Assembly: GCF_001553785.1 (NCBI RefSeq)
Contig: NZ_LOJP01000001.1
Location: 2,624,443-2,688,442 of the forward strand
Reading direction: 5' to 3'
DNA from: Actinoplanes sp. TFC3
GTDB taxonomy: Bacteria; Actinomycetota; Actinomycetes; Mycobacteriales; Micromonosporaceae
Length of the DNA: 64,000 nt
Shown: positions 35,071 to 45,700 of the stretch, piece by piece
Layout of the letters: each line of letters begins with the position of its first letter
How positions within the stretch are numbered: the stretch's first letter is position 1
Position numbers and translations under genes: made by a program
Notes under the pieces: model-generated
What the model was told of the DNA's origin: nothing
The model's input: the letters and a program-made list of their open reading frames with translations, nothing else
Databases searched by the model: none

Positions 35071-36021
35071 TCAGGCCGCGGCGGCCTGGAAATCGCGCAA
35101 CGACTTGATGTCGTTGCCGAATCGGTTGATCGTGCTGACCTGCGTCGAGGAGCTGCCCGGGGGCAGCAGATATTTGACGAACGTGGCGAGGGTGGCGCTG
35201 GGGCCGAGATCCATCAGCTGGGCGTCGCCACCGGCAAGAAGCTTTGCGACGGTACGGTCAAACTCCACCGGTCGCCGCATCGCCGACCACAGCGATCCAC
35301 CCGACACCGCGCTCACCCCATCGGCCCCCGCCGACGACATCAGCGGAATGCGCGGGAGCCCCGGACGCGCCGCGCCGAGCACCGCCAGGGCCTGCTCACG
35401 AACCGGGTCGATGAGCGGGGTGTGCACGCCGAAGTTGACCGGCAGCCGTTGGCACAGCACCCCGTCGCGTTCCAGCTCGCCCTGCACCCGCTCCACGTCG
35501 GCGAGCCGCCCGGTGAGCACGAAGTTGCCGGTGAAGTTGGTGGCGGTCACCCAGCAGCCGCCGGCCAGCGACCCGGCCTCGCGGCGCAAGTGCTGCGCGC
35601 CGACCACGGCCAGCATCGCCGAGGGCGGGGTGCTCGCCTCCAGCAGCCGCCCGAACTCGACCGCGATCGTGAGCCCGTCCTCCAGCGACAGCGCCTCGGC
35701 CACCACCGCCGCAGTGACCTCGCCCAGGCTGTAGCCCAGCAGCAGATCCGGCTCGTGGCCCAGCTCGCGCACCAGCCGGGTCAGGCTGTACTCCACGCAC
35801 ATCAGCGCCGCGCTGGAGTCCGGCAGCGAGTCGAACGGCTCGCTGCGGGCCCGGTCGTCGGCGAAGATGACCTCGAGCACCGAGCGGCCCAGAACCGGCT
35901 CGGCGATCTCGTCGCAGTAGTCCAGCCAGAGGCGGTAGCGCTCGTTCTGCTCGTACAGCTGGCGGGTCATCTGGTAGTACTGCGAGCCCTGCCCGGAGTA
36001 CATGAACACCTTGCGGGCCAT
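35071..36021 (-). CDS. Trans-acting acyltransferase-like protein (possible acyl hydrolase)
   Basis: A 316-residue AT-fold protein with the Ser-containing elbow GYSLG (Ser98) and N-terminal MYSGQGSQYY. Aligned to malonyl transferases, the Arg that binds the malonyl carboxylate (RG in LVxxRG) falls on AVEFGRLLEA, where Gly sits at that place. Loss of this Arg is a feature of the PedC-type acyl hydrolases that clear stalled chains in trans-AT systems. I therefore read this one as the proofreading partner of the true AT at 40307, but a loader of an unusual starter is possible. Its ATG overlaps the KS stop by one base. Confidence 0.8.
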   Translation of the reverse strand: MARKVFMYSGQGSQYYQMTRQLYEQNERYRLWLDYCDEIAEPVLGRSVLEVIFADDRARSEPFDSLPDSSAALMCVEYSLTRLVRELGHEPDLLLGYSLGEVTAAVVAEALSLEDGLTIAVEFGRLLEASTPPSAMLAVVGAQHLRREAGSLAGGCWVTATNFTGNFVLTGRLADVERVQGELERDGVLCQRLPVNFGVHTPLIDPVREQALAVLGAARPGLPRIPLMSSAGADGVSAVSGGSLWSAMRRPVEFDRTVAKLLAGGDAQLMDLGPSATLATFVKYLLPPGSSSTQVSTINRFGNDIKSLRDFQAAAA

Positions 36022-37244
36022 CAAAACCGCCGCAAGCAGATGGCGGAGCTGATGCCGCTGAAACCCATGCTCAGGCTCAGCGCTGTCGTCACCTGGTGCT
36101 CGACCGCCTGCGCGCCCACCCAGTCGAACGAGGTGTCGATGGGGTCGCTCAGGTTGCGGGTCGGATGCAGCCGGCCAGCGCGCATCTGCAGCACCGTGGC
36201 GATCACCTCGACGGCCCCGGCCGCGCTCAAACCGTGCCCGGTAACCGATTTGGTGGCGTTGATGCGGGCGTGGGTGAGCCCGCACTTGCGCAGCGCGCCC
36301 AGTTCGATCTCGTCGCCCAGCGGCGATCCGGTGCCGTGCGGGTTGACGTAGTCGATGTCGGCGGCCGTCACCCCCGCCTGCTGCAGCGCGCCTTCGATTA
36401 CGCGGACCTCACCGTCGAGCGACGGATCCGGGTTGCGGTTGCGGTCCATGGTCACGGCACTGCCAAGGATGTACGCGTACGGCCCCAGCTGCGCCCGCGA
36501 ACCGGCGCGCTCCACCACCACCGCCCCGCACGCCTCGCCGAAGATGAAGCCGTCGCGGGCCGCGTCGAACGGGCGGCACGCCGCAGCCGGATCGCCGGCG
36601 AAGCGCACCGATCCCATGGCACCCATGCCGCGGAGGGCCAGCAGCTCCCAGTACGACACGTCCATCAGCGCGCCCACCGCGATGGCAACATCGACCTGAC
36701 CGGAGCGCACGGCCTGCACCGCGTCGAGGATGGCCAGCAGGCCGCTGGCCGACGCACCGCCGAGCGTACGGGCGAAGCCTTGAATGCCGTAGAGCTCGGT
36801 GCAGAAGCCGCACAGATCGGTGTCCAGGAACGACATGCCGTAGGTCGGACGGATGAACTGCGGGCGGTCGGCGTGACGCTGGTGAGCCAGCACCAGCTCA
36901 CGCTGCTGGATGTTGGAGCCGCCGACAATCAGACCGATCCGGGCGGGGTCGACGTCGTCGAGGCCGGCGTCGCGCCACGCCTCCCCCACCGCGGTCAGGG
37001 CCGCCCGCGCGGACAGCGACGCCGTGCGCAACGCCCGCGCGGGCACCCCTTGCGGCTCGGGCAGGCCCGGGATTTCCGCGCCGGTGAAGGGATCCAGGCC
37101 GGGTGCTTGCCGGCCGGGGCGGGTCATCGAGGCGAAGGCGTGCCGGGCCTCGAGCAGCGCCGCGAGGAAGGCGTCGCGGCCCGAGCCGATAGCCGCGGTG
37201 ATGCCGACCCCGGTGATCAGAAACTCAGGAGCCGGACTTGGCAT
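36021..37244 (-). CDS. Decarboxylating ketosynthase of the HMGS cassette (Cys to Ser)
   Basis: A 407-residue stand-alone KS in which the active-site Cys is replaced by Ser (TLGGASASGLLA, Ser165). The His residues remain in YVNPHGTGSPLGD and SVTGHGLSAAG. Such KS proteins do not condense; they decarboxylate malonyl-ACP to acetyl-ACP, the donor for beta-branching (PksF-type role). The start overlaps the ACP gene by 20 nt. Together with the next four genes it makes a complete beta-branching set. Confidence 0.92.
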   Translation of the reverse strand: MPSPAPEFLITGVGITAAIGSGRDAFLAALLEARHAFASMTRPGRQAPGLDPFTGAEIPGLPEPQGVPARALRTASLSARAALTAVGEAWRDAGLDDVDPARIGLIVGGSNIQQRELVLAHQRHADRPQFIRPTYGMSFLDTDLCGFCTELYGIQGFARTLGGASASGLLAILDAVQAVRSGQVDVAIAVGALMDVSYWELLALRGMGAMGSVRFAGDPAAACRPFDAARDGFIFGEACGAVVVERAGSRAQLGPYAYILGSAVTMDRNRNPDPSLDGEVRVIEGALQQAGVTAADIDYVNPHGTGSPLGDEIELGALRKCGLTHARINATKSVTGHGLSAAGAVEVIATVLQMRAGRLHPTRNLSDPIDTSFDWVGAQAVEHQVTTALSLSMGFSGISSAICLRRF

Positions 37245-37470
37245 GGACCGTGCTCACCAGCTCGCCGATGTTGGTCGCACCCGCCAGTTCGACCAGCGGG
37301 ATGTCCACCGACAACGATTCCAGCGTCATCGTGATGATCTCGGCGCGGTCGATGGAGTTGGCGCCGAGCTCGCGCAGCGAGTCAGTGGGCCGGAACTGGT
37401 GGGAGCCCAGCTCGGGCAGGATCTCGCGGGTGTGCGAGACCACCAGGTGGAAGATGTCGTTCTCGGTCAT
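37225..37470 (-). CDS. Donor acyl carrier protein of the HMGS cassette
   Basis: An 81-residue discrete ACP with phosphopantetheine site RELGANSIDRAEI (Ser near residue 39). It carries the malonyl/acetyl group used by the HMG synthase, as AcpK does in bacillaene biosynthesis. ATG 37470 overlaps the stop of the upstream enoyl-CoA hydratase-like gene (ATGA). Confidence 0.9.
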   Translation of the reverse strand: MTENDIFHLVVSHTREILPELGSHQFRPTDSLRELGANSIDRAEIITMTLESLSVDIPLVELAGATNIGELVSTVHAKSGS

Positions 37471-38225
37471 CGGTGGGTTCCTCCGTAGTGCGATGTGATG
37501 AGGTCGCGGACCTCGCTCTGGTGGAAGGTCGTCTCGTGCATGGCCACCTCGCGGGCGATGTAGCCGGGCAGCTCGGCGCGGATGTCGGCGACCAGGTGGT
37601 CCTTGAGCGTCACCAGCGACACCCGCGGCTTCTCGGCCAGGGTTTCGGCCAGTTCCCGGCTGTACGGCACCACCTCCGCGCGGGGCAGCACCGGGAAGGC
37701 AACGCCGCTGGCCCGCAGGTCGCGGCCGTAGTAGGTGCGCGCCGACATGAGCATCTGGGTGCCGAGGCTGTAGCCGAGCTTGCGGGGCAGGATCAGAGTG
37801 GCGCCCATGCCCGGGGTGAAGCCGTACTGCATGAAGTTGGCGGTGTAGATACTTTCCTGGCTCAGCACCACGAAATCGGCGAACAAGCCCATGGCGAAGC
37901 CGCCGCCGATGCCGTGGCCCTGCATCGCCGAGATCACCGGGATCGGGCAGTCCAGGGCCAGGCTGTACAACGCGGCGTCGGTAAACTTGATCTTGCGTTC
38001 CTGGATCTGCATCAGGCTGTCGCGGGTGCCGCCGCTGGCGAAGTAGCTGCCGTAGCCGGTCAGGATCACCGCCTTGTACGCCGGGTTCGCGCCGACCTGC
38101 TCGAAGGCCCGGAACAACCCGGTCATCAGCTCGTTGGAGAAGGTGTTCTTGTGCTGCTCGTCCTGCATGGTGATCTGCGCGATCGCCGGGGACAGCTCGG
38201 TGACGGTGACCGGGGCGCCGCTCAT
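37467..38225 (-). CDS. Enoyl-CoA hydratase-like decarboxylase (PksI type)
   Basis: A 252-residue crotonase-fold protein. The oxyanion-hole block is AMQGHGIGGGFAMGLFADFVV, and TANFMQYGFTPGMGATLI matches the decarboxylase (ECH2) branch seen in PksI. It would remove CO2 from the 3-methylglutaconyl-ACP to leave a beta-methyl branch. Start 38225 overlaps the preceding gene by 4 nt, so the two crotonases are co-translated. Confidence 0.9.
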   Translation of the reverse strand: MSGAPVTVTELSPAIAQITMQDEQHKNTFSNELMTGLFRAFEQVGANPAYKAVILTGYGSYFASGGTRDSLMQIQERKIKFTDAALYSLALDCPIPVISAMQGHGIGGGFAMGLFADFVVLSQESIYTANFMQYGFTPGMGATLILPRKLGYSLGTQMLMSARTYYGRDLRASGVAFPVLPRAEVVPYSRELAETLAEKPRVSLVTLKDHLVADIRAELPGYIAREVAMHETTFHQSEVRDLITSHYGGTHR

Positions 38226-39013
38226 GCTGATTCCTCCTCCCACGGCAGACGGCCGGTGCGCACGTACCGGTCGATGCCGGCCAGGTTCGCCGGGTCGGAG
38301 AACACGGCGTGGTTGGCTGCCACAGCGGCCGGGCGGGCCGCACCCAGCGAGTCGTCCAGCTCGCGCAGATAGGTCTTGTAGCGGGCGATGCCGGTGGCGG
38401 GCAGGCATCGCAGCCGGCGCAGATGCCGGCGCAGCAGGGTGCCGCTGTCCGGCCCGCACACGTCGACCAGCTGCCAGTCCAGCGCCTGCTGCGCGGTGAC
38501 CGGCTGGGTCATCACGCTCAGGTAGTTGGCCTTGGCCGCGCCGATGCGGCGGATCAGGAACGGCAGCACGCACGCCGGTATCAGCCCGAACAGCAGCTCG
38601 GAGAGCCCGAACGTGGCCCGGTCGTCGCTGATCACGACGTCGCAGGCGGCAACGAACCCGACCCCGCCGGCGTTGACCTTGCCGCGGACGTGGGCCACCG
38701 ACACGAACGGGCCCTGGGCGATGGCGCGCCACAGGTCGTACAGGGCCTCGGCGTGTGAGGTGCCGGGGCCGGTGGTGGCGGTGCCCGAACCGAGCTCGGT
38801 GAAGTCGGCGCCGAGGCAGAACACCTCGGGGGTGCCCTCGATCACCAGAACCTTGGCCCGGCCGGTGGCCGCGTGCACGGCCCGGGTGCACTCGGCCACC
38901 AACTCGGCGGTGATGGTGTTGCCCGCCTCGGGGCGGTGCAGCCGCACAGTGCAGATCCCGGCGTCGGTGCTGACCCGGATGCTGCGGTAGTCGTGGCCGG
39001 TCAGGACGTCCAC
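38222..39013 (-). CDS. Enoyl-CoA hydratase-like dehydratase (PksH type)
   Basis: A 263-residue crotonase-fold protein with the dehydratase (ECH1) features: EVFCLGADF, HVRGKVNAGGVGFVAACDVV, FGLSELLFGLIPACVLPFL and the C-terminal NHAVFSDPANLAGIDRYV with RLPWE. It would dehydrate HMG-ACP to 3-methylglutaconyl-ACP. GTG 39013 overlaps the HMG synthase stop by 13 nt. Confidence 0.9.
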   Translation of the reverse strand: MDVLTGHDYRSIRVSTDAGICTVRLHRPEAGNTITAELVAECTRAVHAATGRAKVLVIEGTPEVFCLGADFTELGSGTATTGPGTSHAEALYDLWRAIAQGPFVSVAHVRGKVNAGGVGFVAACDVVISDDRATFGLSELLFGLIPACVLPFLIRRIGAAKANYLSVMTQPVTAQQALDWQLVDVCGPDSGTLLRRHLRRLRCLPATGIARYKTYLRELDDSLGAARPAAVAANHAVFSDPANLAGIDRYVRTGRLPWEEESA

Positions 39014-40260
39014 TCGTACTCCCGGTGGAATTCGTTGATCTGCTTGAGGAACAGCACCTCACGGCCGAGCGCGGTGCGCGCCTTGGGCACCACGTCGGGG
39101 TCGAGCACGGCGTTTCGGGTGCCGAACTTGACGGCGTCGTTGGTACGCAGCAGCTCGTCGTACTCGGGCAGGGTCAGCTCGTAGCGGTCGTGCAGCGTCC
39201 GGTCGATACCCAGGGCGCGCAGCCGGTCCTGGCCCTCCTGGCGCACCACGCCGCTGAAGAACTCCGAGCAGCAGCCCGAGCCGTAGGAGAAGCAGCCGAT
39301 CCGGCGGGGGCTGCTCAGGTCGGCGTGGTCGATGGTGCTGGCCAGCGCCAACATCGCGGTGGCGCCCATGATGTTGCCGATGCGCTGGCAGTAGGTCAGT
39401 CCCGGCTGCATCCGGTGCTGGAAGTCCGCCTCGATGGCCGCCGGGGCCGCCTTGACGAACTTGCGCATCAGGTTGCGGTGCGCGCCCTTGACCATGCCGC
39501 CGAACGGGGTGTGGAAGGCCAGGTAGTCGAACGTGGTGGCGAAGTCGGCGCCGGTGACCCGCTTCTGGTACTCGCGGAAGGCGTTCTCGCAGCAGTCCAG
39601 ATACGACAGCAGGGACAGCTCGGCGTTGCCGGCCTCGCTGTCGGGCAGCGGCCGGCAGGTGTCCATCACCTCATAGCCGTAGTAGCCGTTGGCGCCCTTG
39701 TCGACCTCGAACAGGTGCGGCGTCTCCCCCACGATCATCGCCACCGCCCCGGCGCCGCCGCTGGGTTCGGCGAACGACCAGTCGGCCGACAGCGCGTCGC
39801 CGCCCTCGGCCACCATGAACCGGGTGATGTCGGTGGCGATGACCAGCGCCTTGGCCCCAGGTGAGACCTGGGCGAGCACGAAGTTGATGGCGGTCTGCAA
39901 CGCGCCCACCCCGGAGTAGCAGGCGTTCTTGACCTCGAACAGCCGGCAGTTGCGGTTGAGCCCGAGCAGGCTGTGGAAGTACGTGCTCATCGACTTGCCG
40001 AAGTCGAAGGCCGACTCGGTGGCGGTGACCACGAGCTCGATGCGGTCGCGGTCGGCTGGGGTCATGGCGTCCAGCAGCGGCTTGGCCGCGTTGACGCCGT
40101 AGGTGACCGGGTCCTCGTACGGCAGGGCCACGGACTTCTCCTGCATCAGCAGGTTGTGGAAACGGGCCGTGTCCAGGCCGCGGTGCGCGGCGAGCTTTGC
40201 GACGTCGATGTAGGCGGTTCCGGCGAACACGTTCATGGCTTCGATACCGGCAGAGGTCAT
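39001..40260 (-). CDS. HMG-CoA synthase-like beta-branching enzyme
   Basis: A 419-residue HMG-CoA synthase homologue that condenses acetyl-ACP with a beta-keto polyketide on the PKS. Catalytic residues are visible: Glu in [13 protein letters not shown], Cys about 114 in [13 protein letters not shown] and His in [24 protein letters not shown] is also characteristic. It is the central enzyme of the beta-methyl cassette, and its partners (KS with Cys to Ser, ACP, two crotonases) follow at once. ATG 40260 has GGAAGAG as ribosome site and sits 46 nt after the acyltransferase gene. Confidence 0.96.
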   Translation of the reverse strand: MTSAGIEAMNVFAGTAYIDVAKLAAHRGLDTARFHNLLMQEKSVALPYEDPVTYGVNAAKPLLDAMTPADRDRIELVVTATESAFDFGKSMSTYFHSLLGLNRNCRLFEVKNACYSGVGALQTAINFVLAQVSPGAKALVIATDITRFMVAEGGDALSADWSFAEPSGGAGAVAMIVGETPHLFEVDKGANGYYGYEVMDTCRPLPDSEAGNAELSLLSYLDCCENAFREYQKRVTGADFATTFDYLAFHTPFGGMVKGAHRNLMRKFVKAAPAAIEADFQHRMQPGLTYCQRIGNIMGATAMLALASTIDHADLSSPRRIGCFSYGSGCCSEFFSGVVRQEGQDRLRALGIDRTLHDRYELTLPEYDELLRTNDAVKFGTRNAVLDPDVVPKARTALGREVLFLKQINEFHREYEWTS

Positions 40261-40306
40261 CAGGGGTTCTCTTCCGTAGCGGGGGTTCGGTGGCCGGGGA
40301 TGCGGG

Positions 40307-41386
40307 TCAGCCGACGGGCTCGATCTCGGTGAGGTCGAAGTAGCCGCGGTAGCCCTTCATGTAGACGGCCGCACGGTGGCCGAACAGCACCGTGGCCGGG
40401 GTGGCGGTCTCCAGCAGCTCGTGGATGCCGATGGTCGACTTGACCCGGGTGCCGATGGCGTAGGTCTGGTTCCAGCGCCGCACCAGCTCGTCGGCCAGCT
40501 CAGGGCGCCCGGTCGCCGGCGCCGGGCGGGGCGGCGGGTCCGGCAGCTCCCGCCGGATCTTCTGCACCAGCTTGGTGAGCACCTTGCCGTGCCCGATCTC
40601 CTCGAACTCGGCGTCGCCCTGTGCCAGCAGCCCGGCGATGCTGTCGGTCCAGCACACCGGGCTGACGATCTGGCGGGCCAGCAGATCGCGCACGTCGGCG
40701 CGCCCGTACGGCTGGGCGGTCACGTTGGAGATCACCGGCACGGACGGCTCGGCGAACGAGAAGCGCTGCAGGAACTGGGCGAACTCGGCCCGCGCCGGTT
40801 CCATATAGCGCGAGTGGAATGCGGCGCTGGTACGCAGCGGCATGAACAAGTGCCGGCCGGTCTGGAACAGCGGCTTGACCACCTCCATGTCCGCGGCCGG
40901 GCCGGACAGCACGATCTGCGACGGGGTGTTGAAGTTGGCCAGATCGATCGTGGTGATCCCGTTGCCGGCCAGGATCGAGCGGACCTCCTGCTCGCTGGCG
41001 TTGAGCACCGCGGCCATGGCGCCCCCCGTAGCCTGGCTCATCAGCTCACCCCGCTTCTTCACCAGCTCCAGGCCGGTGGCGAAGCTGTAACACCCGGCGG
41101 CGTACAGGGCGTTGAACTCCCCCAGGCTGTGCCCGGCCACCACATCCGGCACCGGTTCCTGGTTTCGCCGACGCTGTTCCAGCGACAGCGCGTTGACCAC
41201 GTAGAGGGCTGGTTGGGTGAACTCGGTGCGGTCGAGTTCGCCGCGCGGGTCCTGCAGGCACAGCTCTTTGATCGAGTAGCCCAGCAGGGTGTCGGCGGTG
41301 CGGGTCAGCTCGGGGAACTCGTCGAACAGGCCGTCGCCCATGCCCTTGGCCTGGGAACCCTGTCCGGGGAACAGATAAATTCTCAT
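40307..41386 (-). CDS. Trans-acting malonyl acyltransferase
   Basis: A 359-residue AT of the trans-AT PKS class. GQGSQAKGMG begins the fold, the nucleophile is AGHSLGEFNAL (Ser87), and the carboxylate-binding Arg is present in LVKKRGELM (Arg112), so malonyl is the expected unit. AFHSRYM supplies the catalytic His. The C-terminal extension of about 75 residues after the AT core is common in BaeC/PedD-type trans ATs. It would load all AT-less modules of the two PKS proteins, and its start overlaps the enoylreductase stop by 4 nt. Confidence 0.94.
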   Translation of the reverse strand: MRIYLFPGQGSQAKGMGDGLFDEFPELTRTADTLLGYSIKELCLQDPRGELDRTEFTQPALYVVNALSLEQRRRNQEPVPDVVAGHSLGEFNALYAAGCYSFATGLELVKKRGELMSQATGGAMAAVLNASEQEVRSILAGNGITTIDLANFNTPSQIVLSGPAADMEVVKPLFQTGRHLFMPLRTSAAFHSRYMEPARAEFAQFLQRFSFAEPSVPVISNVTAQPYGRADVRDLLARQIVSPVCWTDSIAGLLAQGDAEFEEIGHGKVLTKLVQKIRRELPDPPPRPAPATGRPELADELVRRWNQTYAIGTRVKSTIGIHELLETATPATVLFGHRAAVYMKGYRGYFDLTEIEPVG

Positions 41387-42753
41387 GACACTTCCTCCTT
41401 GCTCGCGGTGGCGGTCCGGGCTTGGCGGGACAGCAGTGCCGCGCCCTCGCTCATCAGCCGGGTGGCGATGTCGTCGACGTGCCGGCAACGCCAGTCGTGC
41501 AGTGCGGTGCCTTTCACCCACTGGTTGAAGGCACCCAGGGCCGGACCCGTGTGGACCTGGACGTTGGCCAGGTCGCGTTCCGGTTCGGTTAAGGACAGGC
41601 GGCTGCTGTAGCCGTAGTACCAGCGGAACATCAGGGCCATCCGCCGCTTCGGGCTGCGGGCCGCGCGCCCGGCTTCGGCGGCGCGTCCGGTGCGCTGCAG
41701 GTAGGCCGCGGTTTCCTGCCACACCTCGTCCGCGCTCTTGCGGAAGAAGGTCCGCTCGATCTGCGCGCGGGTGGTCGCGGGGATGTCGTCCCATGACTCG
41801 TGCGCCTGGTACAGCGCGAACAGCTTGTTGGCCCGGGCCGGGAAGAGCACCCCCTTGCGCAGCACCTGCACCAGCGCGCCCATCTCGAACAGGTCCCCGG
41901 CCGGGCAATACGCGGTGTCCTGCACGTTGATCTGCTGCAGCCGGTCCTTGACGGCGTCGCTGATCCCCGATTCGACGGTGCACTGGTTGATCGAGCCGGT
42001 GGTGACGAAGTCCGCGCCCATCACGAACGCCGCGGCCACCGCCTGCGGGGTGCCGATCCCCCCGGCCAGCCCCACCCGTGCCCGCTGGGCGGCGGGGAAC
42101 CGGGTCGACCGCTCGTCGCGCAGCGCCTGGATGGCCGGGAGCAGCACGGTGGACACCCCACGGTCGGTGTGCCCGCCGGAGTCCGCCTCGACGCACAGGT
42201 CCTGGCACAGCGGGACCTCGCGGGCCAACTCGGCCTGCTCGGCGGTCACCTTCCCGGCCGCCAGCAGTTGCGCCACCATCGGTTCGGGGGCCGGGTCGAG
42301 CAGGGCTGACGCCACCTCGGGGCGCGACAGCTTGGCGATGATCCGGGTGTCGCGGGCCACCCGGCCGTCCGGGGCGCGGCGCAGGCCGCGCAGGTGGAAC
42401 AGCACCAGCGCGGGGGTGGGCTGGACGAACGCCGATGCCTCGATCAGCCGGACGCCCTGGCCGAGCAGCAGCTCGACGCGGGCCATCTCGCGGGCCGGGT
42501 CCTGCAGGTCGCTGAGCAGGTTCACCCCGAACGCCCGGTCCGGGCCCAGCTCGCGCCGGATCGCCGCGATTTCGCCGGCCACCCGGTCCGGGGCCATCCC
42601 GGCCGCGCCCAGGAAGCTCAAGAACCCGGCCCGGGCCATCGCCACCACCAGATGCCGGGAGGCGATGCCGCGATACATCGACCCGGCCGCATAGGCGTAG
42701 GCGATGCCGTGGTCCTGGCGGAACGCCGCCGATCCGAGGCTGCCGGGGTTCAT
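41383..42753 (-). CDS. Trans-acting enoylreductase (PfaD/FMN type)
   Basis: A 456-residue FMN-dependent enoylreductase of the PfaD/BaeE-C class found beside trans-AT PKS genes. The barrel motifs include GFLSFLGAAGM near the N terminus, the central CVEADSGGHTD, RVGLAGGIGTPQAVAAAFVMGADFV and GSINQCTVESG. It would reduce selected double bonds of the growing chain in trans, because no ER domain is visible in the modules. ATG 42753 overlaps the stop of the downstream PKS protein (ATGA). Confidence 0.94.
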   Translation of the reverse strand: MNPGSLGSAAFRQDHGIAYAYAAGSMYRGIASRHLVVAMARAGFLSFLGAAGMAPDRVAGEIAAIRRELGPDRAFGVNLLSDLQDPAREMARVELLLGQGVRLIEASAFVQPTPALVLFHLRGLRRAPDGRVARDTRIIAKLSRPEVASALLDPAPEPMVAQLLAAGKVTAEQAELAREVPLCQDLCVEADSGGHTDRGVSTVLLPAIQALRDERSTRFPAAQRARVGLAGGIGTPQAVAAAFVMGADFVTTGSINQCTVESGISDAVKDRLQQINVQDTAYCPAGDLFEMGALVQVLRKGVLFPARANKLFALYQAHESWDDIPATTRAQIERTFFRKSADEVWQETAAYLQRTGRAAEAGRAARSPKRRMALMFRWYYGYSSRLSLTEPERDLANVQVHTGPALGAFNQWVKGTALHDWRCRHVDDIATRLMSEGAALLSRQARTATASKEEVS

Positions 42754-45700
42754 TGCTGGTCCTGCCCGCTCATCCACCGCTTGGTGGCCTCGATCGCGTC
42801 GGCGCCCGGGTCCGTGGTGTAGAGCCGGGTGCAGAGCTGCGCGGCCACGGCGGCCGAGGACTCGTGGCTGAGCAGCACGAAGTGGTTCGGTGAGTCGACG
42901 TCGCGCAGGTGGAACTGCGGGATCCGGCGCTGCCACTCCGACCAGTAGTCGGTGTGGTCGACGCCGTTGGGCCCGTCCTGCGCGGAGAACACCGAGGCCA
43001 GCTCGCCGTAGAACAGCCCGCTGCCGTTGCGCAGGTAGAAGCAGGTGACCGCGCCGGGCTGCGGCAGGGGTTGCACGTCGAAGCCGAGCACGTCGTACGC
43101 CTCGTGCACGTCGGCGTTGTGGGCCAGCAGGTCACGCAGCTTGCCGGGCGGGGTGCGCAGGCCACGCCCGCGGGCCAGGGTGACCAGTTGCTCCAGCACC
43201 GCGTCGTCGTCGCGGTCCCAGTTGACGTCGACGCTGGCCACCAGGGTGCCGGCGAACTCGGCCGGTTCGGGTCGCAGGCTCGCGAAGAGCAACGCGTTCA
43301 CCTGTTGCAGCAGCAGGTCGCGGCGGGACATCGCCAGGTTCTTGAGGTGCTCGCCGTACATCGCGTCGAGCATCACGACGCTGTCGACGGTGGCGCCGCG
43401 CTGCTGCAGCTGCCGGGTCACCTCGTACGCCAGCAGCCCGCCCAGCGAATACCCGCCCACGTCGTACGGGCCCTCGGGCTGGACCGCCTGGATGATGCCG
43501 GCGTAGTGGGCGGCCATCGCCGCGATCCCGTGCAGCGGCGGCTCCTCGCTCATCCAGCCGCGGGCCTGGATGCCGTAGAACGGACGGCCCACCGCGGCCG
43601 CGAGTGGGGCGTACACCTCGACACCGCCGAGCCCGCCGTGGCACCAGAACACCGGGCGGCCGGTGCGCCCGGAGTTGAGCGGCACCAGCTCGGTGAAGTG
43701 GGGTGCGACCGCGCGCTCGGGCTGCTCGGTCAGGCGGCGGGCCAGGTCTCGTACGGTCGCGGAGGCGGCCACCCTCTGCGGCTCGGCACCGAGGCGCTGG
43801 GCGAGCTGCACGGTGTGCATCGAGCTGAATCCCAGCTGCGGCAACGGTGCGTCCAGGTCCAGCGCCGACACCGGCAACCCGAGCAGGTCCGCCACCGCCG
43901 CCGGAACATCCTCGGACGCGGTTGCCGGGGTGGCCGCCGAGGTCGTCTGATCCAGCCACAACCGGTGCCGCTCGAACGGGTAGGTGGGCAGAGTGCGCAG
44001 CATCCGCGGTTGCGGGCCGGTGTGCGCCACGGTGGTCCACGGCACGTCACCGCCTTGGGCCCAGAACATGGCCAGTTGCTCGGCGCTGCCGGTCGCCACG
44101 ATCTGGCGCAGCAATGCCTCGCCGGAGTCGCCGCCCAGCAGCATGGCCAGGTCGGAGCGGCCGTGCCGGGCCTCGCCGGTGAACACCGCAACCGTTGCCG
44201 GGTCGCTGCCCAGGTGCTGGCGCAGGCCGGTGATCAGCTCAGGCACATCGGCGGCAACCACGGCCAGGCGGCACTCCATCACCTCGCGGCCCTGCTGCAG
44301 CGTGTACGCGAGGTCGTCGAGCACCACGTCGGGGTGATCGTCCAGATGGGAAATCAGCTGCCGGGTCACGGCTTCGAGCCGATCGCCGGTACGAGCGGAC
44401 AGCGGCACCACCAGCGGCCCGCGCGGCGCGTCGGGGTGCGGTTCGGGCGGGGCGGCCGCCACGTATTCCTCCAGCACCAGGTGGGCGTTGCTGCCCCCGG
44501 CACCGAACGCGCTGATCGTGGCCCGCAGCGGATACTCGCGCTCCACGCCGTCCACGTCGACGACTGGGCGCTCCCACTTGGTCGCCTTCCGGGGCAGGTG
44601 GAACGCCGAGTGCTCCAGGTCCAGACTCGGGTTGAGCGATCCGGTCCCGACCAGCGGGGCCAGCATCCGGTGGCGCATCTGCAGCGCCACCTTGCTCAGC
44701 TGGGCGATACCCGAGGCGGCTTCGGCGTTACCGATGCCGGACTTGACCGAGCCGAGGGCGCAGTGCCCCGGTGCGCTGCCGTCGCCGTACACCCGCTTGA
44801 GCGCCGCCATTTCCAGCGCGTCACCCAGCGGGGAGCCGTTCGCCGATGCCTCCACGTAGCTGACCGTGCGCGGATGCACCCCGCAGCGGCGCAGGTTCGC
44901 CTCGATCAGGCTGACCTGCTGATCGGGGTCCGGCACCACCGGGCCGCCGCTGCCGCCCTTGTGGTTCATGCCGCTGGCCCGGATCACGGTCAGGATGTCA
45001 TCGCCGTCGGCCACCGCGCGGGCCAACGGTTTGAGCAGCACCGCGCCGACGCCCTCGGCCGGGATGAACCCGTCGCCGTCGAGGAAGGCCCGGCTGTGCG
45101 GCCCGCTGCCGGTCAGCCCGATCACCTCCAGCCCGGCGTACTTCTTGGGATGCAGCGACAGGTTGACCCCACCAGCGATCATCATGTCGCAGGTGCCGCG
45201 GCGCAGCTCCTCGCAGGCCATGTGGATGGCGGCCAGCGACGACGAGCACGTGGTGTCCACCGCGAGGCTGGGCCCGCGCAGGTCGAAGAAGTGCGACACC
45301 CGGTTGGCGATCGCGCTGTAGGACACTACCGAGGTCAGCGCTTCCTGCGCCGGATCGGCGGCCAGCAACTGGTACTGGTGGTACATCGCGCCGACGTAGA
45401 CGCCGACGCTGCCGTCGTACCGTTCCCGCAAGGTCTGCCGGGTGTAGCCCGCCCCTTCCAGCAGCGTCCACACGCACTGCAGGAACAGCCGGGTCTGGGG
45501 GTCCATCACCGCGGCCTCGCGCGGCGAGATGTGGAAGAACAGCGGATCGAAGTCGGCGACGCCGTCCAGGAAGCCACCCCAGCCGAGCGATGCAGCGGTA
45601 CGGTCCCAGCGCTGCGCCGGAACCTCGGTGACACAGTCCCGGCCGGCCACCAGGTTGTCCCAGAACTCGTCGAGATCGGCGGCACCGGGATAGCGCCCGG

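Noticed and set aside
36021..37244. Stand-alone KS as part of the type II PKS
   Set aside because: Cys-to-Ser change, distance from KSalpha/CLF and position inside the HMGS cassette show it is the malonyl-ACP decarboxylase.
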